Source: Rhizophlyctis rosea
Taxonomy: Eukaryota; Chytridiomycota; Chytridiomycetes; Rhizophlyctidales; Rhizophlyctidaceae
Direction of reading: 5' to 3'
Assembly (NCBI GenBank): GCA_027596075.1
Contig: JADGJC010000133.1
Location: forward strand, 1-64,000
DNA: 64,000 bases
Under the pieces are notes generated by a model. It saw nothing but the letters and a program-made list of their open reading frames with translations, searched no databases and was not told where the DNA came from. This document shows positions 57,101 through 64,000 of this stretch, piece by piece; within the stretch, counting starts at the first letter, position 1; every line of letters starts with the position of its first letter. Made by a program: the position numbers and the translations under genes.

Positions 57101-57208
57101 GCGCGATTTATATAGGTCCGCTTTGCAGTACGGACCAAGATCTTCCCGTACGCAGAATCAGTCTGTGCATGTTGGGTTATGGTAGCGGTGCGCTTCAAGC
57201 CATTGTAA
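54114..57208 (+). CDS. CEP76: Centrosomal protein CEP76
   Basis: The product is a centriolar protein that in animals limits centriole reduplication. There are 18 exons: 54114-54130, 54226-54308, 54364-54416, 54473-54814, 54871-54987, 55051-55167, 55220-55362, 55421-55493, 55555-55672, 55758-55842, 55906-55997, 56053-56136, 56202-56317, 56383-56474, 56583-56774, 56836-56872, 56936-57037, 57116-57208. That gives 651 aa, against about 659 in human. An N-terminal helical region precedes a C2 domain (FISGATVNCTEPEFNEEFL, ILDIRDPVHI). The central stretch has RRRLFFVYAKQWWNDYVQIR and AARFVSLLGYER. A transglutaminase-like (peptidase-like) domain follows (GDSHDHALLLCSFFLGFGLD, AHVWVTTIDG, GCCFNSETLYANIQ). 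The C-terminus is GHVFKGFPMSFNHLHTNRMF and ESVCACWVMVAVRF. The N-terminal junction and the exon 6 donor (GC type) are least certain. Confidence 0.88.
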
Positions 57209-57526
57209 ATGACATCGTGGTGGTAGCCTTGATGGGCGGTGGGCACCACGTCTTCAAGGATTCCAGGTTTTGATGGCGGATGTTGTGGAAGTGCAATATT
57301 TGTAGATACGATGTGCTGTAGCATGTACAAGGAACAAAGTACTGTAAAGTAAAAGAAACATTATTATGGCTATGATATTGCTGATTTGCAGGCATTTGAT
57401 GCCAATGTGGGAACCTGCTTATCATCCAATACCCGTCACACAATCATGAAAAATCAGATGATTTCGGATGTGCTTGTGTTATTAGTTGTATTAGGTGTTT
57501 GTATATACAAATGCATGGGTCATAAT
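57209..57526. other. Convergent 3' region
   Basis: This is 318 bp between CEP76 and the BTB-like hypothetical. No feature is supported. Confidence 0.35.
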
Positions 57527-58399
57527 CTAATCACAGGATGAATCTACCATCTCGCATACCCTTCGTGCCCGGAAATCCAAACCCAACGCTGTAATGTTCT
57601 TCCTCACCCCCTCCGCCACCGCCTGTCCGCCATGCAGCATATACGCCAGTAACCGTTGATCGTCCCCCGTACACATCCATAACAGCACTTCCGGGAAGTG
57701 CATTGGAGATGGAACCGTAAGCGAAAGCATAGGTATCGATGTCGGGTATTGATGTGAGGATATGACATTCGACGGCATCAATCCCGGTGATGTAGGCGAC
57801 GGATAATCCATAGCTGGTGCATCCTTCACTAACGCCTCCCATCTGAACGTCGCAACCCCCCTCACATCCCCATACTCCCCAACATAACATCCCATCCCCA
57901 TCTCCATGCATCCGCTTTCGTCCCCCTCGAATGCCATCAGGAAACACTGCGATTGCGTTACCAGCACGATTTCGTGAATCCAATAGAATTGATCCGAGGA
58001 AGTGAGGTCTGCGTCGGCGGAGGACGCGTACTCAGGGGAGGGGATTCCGTCGGCGGATGGTGCCAGTGATGTGGTTGGGTAGGAAGAGGATGTGACTCGG
58101 AGGATGGCGGAGGCGTTTTGTGGGTTGTTGAAGAGATTGTGACCTAGGCTGTGAATTTTGTCGATCAGGTAGGGTAATGGGATTCCGTCATCGTCGTCGT
58201 CGTCTTCAATGACTTCTGTAGCGTCATCTTGTGGAACGTCAATGCTTTTTGATTCCCAAGTTGGGCAAGGTGATGGGGATCGGGAGGTGTTGGTGGAATT
58301 GCAGAGGGATGGGGATGGAGATTCAACTCGCATCACGTCTATGTTCTCCTCCTCCATTGCAAATGGTACCGCAGCCGGGACGTTCAAAACGCAGGTCAT
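57527..58399 (-). CDS. Hypothetical protein, possible BTB-like fold
   Basis: An intronless frame of 290 aa. The N-terminus is acidic and Ser/Pro-rich, with a run of six Asp. Then come PLPYLIDKIHSLGHNLF and a segment (FYWIHEIVLVTQSQCFLMAF) followed by a C-terminal part with FPEVLLWMCTGDDQRLLAYM and NITALGLDFRARRVCEMV. The order VPSP-xx-FPEVLLWMYTGD then GL-xx resembles the diverged BTB/POZ-like proteins common in zoosporic fungi. That is a pattern judgement, not a firm match. A second Met at 58357 would remove 14 residues. Nothing in the neighbourhood suggests a role. Confidence 0.6.
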   Translation of the reverse strand: MTCVLNVPAAVPFAMEEENIDVMRVESPSPSLCNSTNTSRSPSPCPTWESKSIDVPQDDATEVIEDDDDDDGIPLPYLIDKIHSLGHNLFNNPQNASAILRVTSSSYPTTSLAPSADGIPSPEYASSADADLTSSDQFYWIHEIVLVTQSQCFLMAFEGDESGCMEMGMGCYVGEYGDVRGVATFRWEALVKDAPAMDYPSPTSPGLMPSNVISSHQYPTSIPMLSLTVPSPMHFPEVLLWMCTGDDQRLLAYMLHGGQAVAEGVRKNITALGLDFRARRVCEMVDSSCD

Positions 58400-60318
58400 A
58401 CTTTTTGCGGTGTTGGAAGAGGATGGATGTACCGGTATATTATCGATACGAGGGGATTCGGGTCGACCCGGTCTATTATAACCGGACTTGCTAAGGATGC
58501 GACTCTAAAAGTTTAGCCATATCATCTGGCCGATGAGGTTGCAGGGTCGCGCTTCTGGCCCTTGCAAAACGGTCATTTCTGCTGATGTTTGTCACAGAAG
58601 GCGTCCCGTTAATCGTTACCAAGTGTGATCGGTACTATTGATCTAGTGGTAACACCCTTCTGCAAATGAAGCTCCACGAATTCCCCTGTCGCACGTTCAT
58701 GGTTTTACATCATGCTCAAGCTATCCGACGGATTCACATCGTCATTGACGTAGAATTGTGCCCAGCGAGGCGCAACGGCAGAAGATGAGAAGAAAAATCT
58801 CATAATTTGAGATGAATCCCAACCCTGCAATGCCTGCATTTGGGTTTGGAGGACCCTGCGAATGCGGGGGCGGATAGGCGACTGGACGAAAATTCGACGG
58901 ACTGTGCGACATTTGCCGGATGCTTTGCCATTGGCAATTTGGCAAATGCCTTGGCTCTCTCGGCTGATCGGATTGGGCCGGTAAATGCAGAGCAGGCATC
59001 CGACAACTTTCCGAGTGACCCGACAGACAGCGTTGGGATGTCATGAATCTGGTCGAAGTCCCATTCAACTGCTGCTCAAGCTCCAATCCCCACACTCACG
59101 CGTTGAGAGATGCAGGGGCGCCCAACGGTTACGGATGGGAGGGGCCCGATCAAACGAGAACCGGCATCGTGGAGGGGGAACCAAAAGGGTTGGGAACATT
59201 GGAGCGCAAGCAAGCCCGCGTAATGAAAAATGGTTCAAAAAGGATAATTCGTGAACACTGTTTTCACTTTTCGTCCATTCGGACATAGATGTCATAACAA
59301 GGGCCAGTGACAACTTTTTGCTGTGCAGGTTTGACAAGTTCGCCTTGTCCAAGTTGCTTCAAAAATTGTTAGTGCAACGCGTGGAGTTTGGAACAAAGCG
59401 AACTGTTGGCTCCTCAAGGAGAACAATACTAACGCCCGACTTGGCGGAAGAGGTTTGCAGTGGTCCTCAGAACGACTGGCCGGAAGCTCAAAATCCATCG
59501 ATCGAATAACCGAAAATGCGGCACCCTCCGGGAGGGCAGCAATCCAATTGATGCGGGCTCTCACGACCTTTGAGTTGCATTGCATGTTCCCTCCCACGCG
59601 ATCGTTGCTGCACGGCATTCACCATTCATCATTCAACTCATTCATCATTGACCCTGATTACGTAAGCGAGTGTTGTCTCCCCTTGCAGAATGAGTGCGAA
59701 ACGCTTGGCAAAGTTGGCATCTCCCAGTGACTCCCGTGTCCCGACTCCCAAGTCCCCTGGCAGATGACTTGTTTCAACTTTCAACCATTGCAGTGCGGCA
59801 AGCAGCAAGCTGAATCATTGAAATACCAAATACATTCGCTCTCAATGTCGTCCAGCTTGGCGAGCACTGGACGGTATTGCGAAATGGTATCAGAAAATGC
59901 GCCTCCATCAAATTCATGAAGTGGGACAACGCCGTCGCATCTTTTAATGCCAATGCCAGAGACAACCTAAAAAGGTTGACAAACATAATACGTGCAGGTT
60001 CTGGAAAATTGGTTTACTTCCTGCTGTTTAAAAGTGCCTTTTGAAATTTGGATGTGTTGAAGGCTACAATAAACAAAACCCGTGGCTTGGCTATGAAATT
60101 CTTGATTATGTAATTTGTCATCAGAGAAGTCAAAAACGCGGGCGATTTGAAATACAGTTGGGGTTATAGAAATCAAGAATTTGGTCAGCATTCGAAATGT
60201 TCGGACATTCCATTACACAGGGGTCTGGACAAGGCACTTTTACCAATAAACAAATCCATACGTGAGCCATGAAAATTCTGCTTTCATCCAAACCGTTCAA
60301 GACTTTTTATTATCCAGA
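58400..60318. other. Intergenic, no supported gene
   Basis: This is 1.9 kb between divergent genes, with short frames on both strands and no domain, tRNA or repeat that I can support. The right end carries the promoter of the reductase gene. Confidence 0.45.
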
Positions 60319-61136
60319 ATGAACTCTCTACGATCACCAGTACTCTCAAAAGTGCTTAAAAGCGCTCCATACCTCAACAGACCCCTCCTTTCATCATCAC
60401 ATACATTCATTCGTCCAGTTCTGCCTCACACTTCCACACGCTTGTCATCAACAACTCCCGTGCGATCAACAAAGATGCCGTACACATACACCATCATCTT
60501 CGGTACCGTTCGCGAAAACCGGCTAGGAGACCGCATCGTCAAGTTTCTCAAGGCCGAAGTTGAAAAGCGTGGACACAAGGCGCTGATCGTAGATCCCAAG
60601 GTGTGGGCTGTTGCAACCACTTGATATGCGTCGATCGTCGTACTAAATGCCATCATTCCCTTTTCCGATAGGGCATCCCAATTTTGGAAAAGAAATACGA
60701 CGAATACATCAAGGCGAACGAAGAACCCCCAGCCGGCCTTGAAGCCATCGCTGAAAAGATCCGTGCTGCCGACGGATATATCGTCGTAACGGCAGAATAT
60801 AACGCCACCATGCCCCCCGGTCTCGTCAACATCATGGACTACTTCCTGCCCGAGTACCACCGCAAACCCGCTGCTATCGCCTCCTACTCCTACGGTGCAT
60901 TCGGAGGCGCCCGCGCCTTGACAGCTCTCCGCCCTTTCCTCTCCAACCTCGGCCTTATCACCATCCCGGCCGTCTTCCCCTTCCCTGCTCTGGGCGACGC
61001 CACTATGACTGCGGAAGGAGAGCTTCTTGACAAGAGCTTTGAGCCTCGTCTTAAGCCGTTCCTGGAGGAGTTGGACTGGATGACGGACGCGTTGAAGAGC
61101 AAAAAGGAGAAGGATCTTGAAGTCAAGGGTCGGTAA
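60319..61136 (+). CDS. NADPH-dependent FMN reductase-like protein
   Basis: Exons 60319-60600 and 60672-61136 give 248 aa. The flavodoxin-like fold begins with YTIIFGTVRENRLGDRIVKF, whose loop binds the FMN phosphate. It continues with YIVVTAEYNATMPPGLVNIM, the conserved active-site region of this family, then SYSYGAFGGARALTALRPF. The first 52 residues (MNSLRSPVLSKVLKSAPYLN and a Ser/Thr/Arg stretch) look like a mitochondrial presequence; a second Met at 60475 would give a cytosolic form of 196 aa. Family members reduce FMN, quinones or azo compounds. The intron is GTGTGG...CGATAG, phase 0. Confidence 0.9.
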
Positions 61137-61402
61137 GGGATTGGGGGTGGTTTGGGAGGGGGACGGTTAGAAGACTAGGAGATTACTGCAGTTAGATAGC
61201 TAGATAGGATATATCCCGGCAACATAAGGAGGGGCGTTGCCTTACTGTATCATATAATATCGACAGATTCTGAATCTTTCTATATCTACATCTACAAGCC
61301 ATCCAGTTCTGTACACTGATATTGCACCTTTTGGATACATATATAATCTATTTCTGTGCATTCTATCACCATGTGGTATCAAGCAGAAACGACAAGGGCG
61401 GC

Positions 61403-62567
61403 TCAGTTCTTATATACAAATGCAGGACTCTGAGGTCTTGAGACGGGCACATCTTCCACATTCAACGCAGTAATAGGCGGAGGGGTCGGTGGAGGTATCG
61501 TGGCCGCATATTGTGGTTGTGGGTAGTACGCGACGGGAGACTGCGGATTATATCCGTACGGAGCAGCGGAAGCGACCGGTGGCGGGACCTGCATTGTACT
61601 TGCCCGATTCGCGTTTGAATTCTTCGCTCTTGTCCGGATGTAGAAGACTGCAACTATCCCAACCACAATAACGGCCAGTCCTCCCACTACCCCTCCCACA
61701 ATTGCGCCAATGTTTGTTGAGCTGCCGCCGCCGCTGGATGATTGGTCGCTTACGTTTGTGGAGGGACGAGGACTGGGTATCAAGTTGGTGGTGGGTGAGG
61801 ACGCTGCGGGAGTAGCTATCGTGGGATCCGGTATGACGCCTGCGCCCACAAAGTTTAGGCAGACTGCCCTTATAGTGAGTCCATTTCTCGTTATGCATGT
61901 AGGGTCGTTCGGAATTGTTGTTGTCCCGTTCGCTATACTGCATGACTGATCACTACGGAACACCAACATTGGTCATATTCAGTATGTTGTTTTACACTTG
62001 TGTTCACGTTCCCCGATTGCTATTCCGTGCACCAGATTTGCGTCCCTTACCTGAAGACGGTCACAACGGTGTCGCTTGCCCTGCATTTTGGACGCAACGA
62101 TGAAGCCGAATCGAAGCTACATTGATCTTGCCCGATGATGTCGACGTTGATGGGCTGTCCAGAGTTGCAATCCGCAGTGGAATTATAGGTTTCCAAGACG
62201 AGGTACGGAGTGCCTCCTCCATTGCTTAAGGTCATTCCTTGCATGGGTAGACTGGTGTTGTCGTTGAAGACACCGTTTATGCAATCGACTTTCACCGAAG
62301 AGACACCGGGTTGGAGGATTCCACTTTGACATGGCAGTGACATTGTGGAATTGCATGTTTGGCTGGGAGTGTTGGTAATGAAGGCTTCGGTTATGCCACC
62401 TAACGGTGAAAACTTTCGCGTCAGCATCGGAACAATGTACATGTAACGGGTATCATCATCTTCCTACCTGTGCAGCCCGAGTTCTGGTAGAAGGTTGTCA
62501 CGACATATCCGCGCGCTTGACTCAGGATGGTAGCCAGCACCGTGAAGAAAACCGACTGTGTTTTCAT
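61403..62567 (-). CDS. Single-pass membrane protein with Cys-rich ectodomain
   Basis: Exons (minus) 62567-62468, 62399-62051 and 61952-61403 give 332 aa. Residues 1-20 form a signal peptide (MKTQSVFFTVLATILSQARG). The ectodomain has about ten Cys and many N-glycosylation sequons, then a Ser/Thr/Pro stalk (TNLIPSPRPSTNVSD). One transmembrane helix follows (GAIVGGVVGGLAVIVVGIVA), stopped by RTRAK. The cytosolic tail is Pro/Tyr-rich (YGYNPQSPVAYYPQPQYAA). The layout is that of a cell-surface sensor or wall-associated protein of the WSC/mid2 kind, but no WSC or other named ectodomain is recognisable. The function is unknown. Confidence 0.85.
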
Positions 62568-62954
62568 TATGGAAGTTGATATGAGATAAAGGAGGAAGTG
62601 GGAAAACCACACACCGATTCAAGGAGAAGTGTTCGAGTTTTGGCCGCCTCTGCCATCAGTGGCATGCATGCAACGCGTGTGTTGCACCAACAACTTTGTA
62701 CTCGGATGCTGCCAAAGTGGACGTTGGACTATGTGGCGTAGAAATAAACAAACAGTGTTGCATGGCTGTGCCTTCAAGAGTGGCTTGGTTTGTGCTCCTT
62801 AGGCGCAGCATCGTTTGGGGTTGTGTGCTGTCCGAGTCGTCGGTCTGGTTCTGGTCTTGTTTGCACTGGACCTTTGCAGATTATCCAGCTTGCAACAGGC
62901 CTTAGCTTCATCCACCTTTTCCCACCAAAATCCCTGTTTCCTAATTTCTGAACA
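62568..62954. promoter_or_regulatory. Divergent upstream region
   Basis: This is 387 bp between the starts of the membrane protein gene (minus) and the small presumed mitochondrial gene (plus). Promoters are inferred from arrangement. Confidence 0.3.
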
Positions 62955-63296
62955 ATGCGACAAATACTCCGCTCACTACGTCCCAAACGAGGCTTTAGCT
63001 CCATAACATCGCAACAGTCTCGGCCCTGTCCCGTTCCAAATACCTTCTTCGCTTCTCAATCCAGTGCAAACCCATTCCGCCAACCCACATCCTCCAGCTC
63101 CCAAACTGCCTCCATCGATCATCCCCTACCAATATCCATGCAAGCCGCAAAAGTGAGGATTGCTCAAACTTCACTACCCATCAGTCCCAATCACTTATCA
63201 AAAACAAATCAACAGCCCAAATCCAACACTATCTGCCTTCACCCTTCCTCCACGACACTAGCACTATTTCAGGATTATCTTATCGATGATCTATAA
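62955..63296 (+). CDS. Small protein with mitochondrial-type presequence
   Basis: Exons 62955-63152 and 63216-63296 give 92 aa; retaining the 63-nt intron gives 113 aa in the same frame. The N-terminus MRQILRSLRPKRGFSSITSQ is rich in Arg, Leu and Ser without acidic residues and has RGFSS, a typical processing region, so mitochondrial import is likely. The middle is Ser/Pro/Gln-rich; the C-terminus is LALFQDYLIDDL. The intron has a GTGAGG donor and an AACAG acceptor. I do not recognise the family, and a gene this small rests on the presequence and the splice signals only. Confidence 0.45.
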   Translation: MRQILRSLRPKRGFSSITSQQSRPCPVPNTFFASQSSANPFRQPTSSSSQTASIDHPLPISMQAAKVRIAQTSLPISPNHLSKTNQQPKSNTICLHPSSTTLALFQDYLIDDL

Positions 63297-63464
63297 TTAC
63301 AGCACCTTAAGTATCAGGAGGGTTTCATGACTCTCCTTTCAAAGCGCGGCAAAGAAAAGCACTTGTAAATACAACATTATCATTATTATGCATCTATATC
63401 TATTGGGCGGAAGCCAGTTTGTGCTTCAAAGTGGATGGCAGCCCATAGGACTTTCGGGCCCAGA

Positions 63465-64000
63465 TCATGCCCGAAACAGCCTCCCACTCCCATCATATGA
63501 TCCTGTCGCAATTTCTGGGAAAACAGGGTTGAAGTCGACGGTGGAGACGACATCCTTATGGTTCCCCGGCAGCCGCTCCACAACCAGTGATTTTCGAATG
63601 TCGTAGAGATAAGCATGATTGTCCTTCGAATTGACAAATTGTCGTCAGACCATCATTCTTTGCACATTCCATTTTCATACTCAACCATATGCTCACAGAC
63701 TTACCTCAGACCCCGTAACAACATACCTCCCACAAGGACTCAACGCACACCCCACACTCGCATGCCTATTCACATGCCCATTCAACTGCAACACCGCCCG
63801 ATCCCCAACCCTCAAATCCCAACACCGAATACTATCCATAACCGCACTCGTCGCGAAAACCCAATGGAAAGCCTGTGGAGGATCCTTGTAATCCGCAACA
63901 GCAACACAGTGCACAGCCCTCCCCTGCGCTTCCTTTACACTCCAAACGTCCCGCCCGTGTGCAGCGTCCCAAACTCCAACCCGCTTATCGGATGTTGCAT
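63465..64000 (-). CDS. WD40-repeat protein, WDR27-like (5' end cut off)
   Basis: The 3' part of a gene whose start lies beyond the right edge. Exons (minus) >64000-63705 and 63623-63465; 151 codons are visible. WD40 repeats: DKRVGVWDAAHGRDVWSV, AVMDSIRCWDLRVGDRAV, GCALSPCGRYVVTGSEDNHA (spanning the intron), YLYDIRKSLVVERLPG, and the last blade DVVSTVDFNPVFPEIATGSY. The protein ends RLFRA, so the propeller closes at the C-terminus. The repeat pattern and ending are most like WDR27, but that name is tentative without the N-terminus. Confidence 0.8.

Noticed and set aside
1..64000. tRNA, rRNA or CRISPR features
   Set aside because: Scanned by eye for T-loop signatures, rRNA-like conserved blocks and regularly spaced repeats; nothing convincing was found. 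A covariance-model scan would be decisive.

Overview
This window reads as nuclear DNA of a zoosporic (chytrid-type) fungus. The genes are single-copy eukaryotic ones, closely packed, with many short GT-AG introns (mostly about 40-130 nt). Several families are fungal (APSES transcription factor, uL2, PRP16, MCUR1/Fmp32-like). One gene encodes CEP76, a centriole protein expected only in lineages that keep centrioles and flagella. UGA is an ordinary stop codon in several genes here. I saw no rRNA, tRNA, CRISPR array or complete transposon. Gene models were built by eye; each multi-exon model quoted with exon lists keeps a consistent reading phase across all junctions unless stated.

Layout. 1-3.5 kb is gene-poor and holds an inverted-repeat element. 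3.5-6.0 kb has the splicing factors PRP18 and BUD31 head to head. 6.6-9.5 kb encodes a response-regulator receiver domain fused to a Ras guanine-nucleotide exchange factor, the most unusual protein in the window. Its upstream region carries a 366-bp terminal-inverted-repeat element. 10.3-12.1 kb is a secreted pepsin-fold protein in which both catalytic aspartates are replaced. 13.7-14.3 kb is a small secreted Cys-rich protein. 15.5-19.2 kb has an F-box/LRR protein and a dimeric alpha/beta-barrel-like protein. 19.5-24.8 kb is one long intronless LRR protein resembling STK11IP/nischarin. 26-31 kb has a hemerythrin-like protein, ribosomal protein uL2 and a BAR-like/SH3 protein. 31.6-37.7 kb has an F-box protein, a Sel1-repeat gene interrupted by two TGA codons, the MTQ1/PrmC-type methyltransferase and a disrupted F-box/LRR gene. 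37.9-49 kb has an MCUR1-like mitochondrial protein, PRP16 (23 exons), SEC61 alpha, an RNase P Rpr2/Rpp21 subunit and an APSES DNA-binding protein. 51-58.4 kb has a small unknown gene, NAP1, CEP76 and a BTB-like hypothetical. 60-64 kb has an FMN reductase-like protein, a single-pass membrane protein, a small presumed mitochondrial protein and the 3' end of a WDR27-like gene cut by the window edge.

Functional themes. Three spliceosome genes occur (PRP18, BUD31, PRP16), two of them second-step factors. The REC-RasGEF fusion suggests that phosphorelay signalling could act directly on Ras. Head-to-head gene pairs sharing a short upstream region are common (PRP18/BUD31, MTQ1/F-box-LRR, MCUR1-like/PRP16, SEC61/RPR2, NAP1/CEP76). 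Several genes begin with coding exons of only 3-17 nt, so automatic annotation is likely to miss their true starts.
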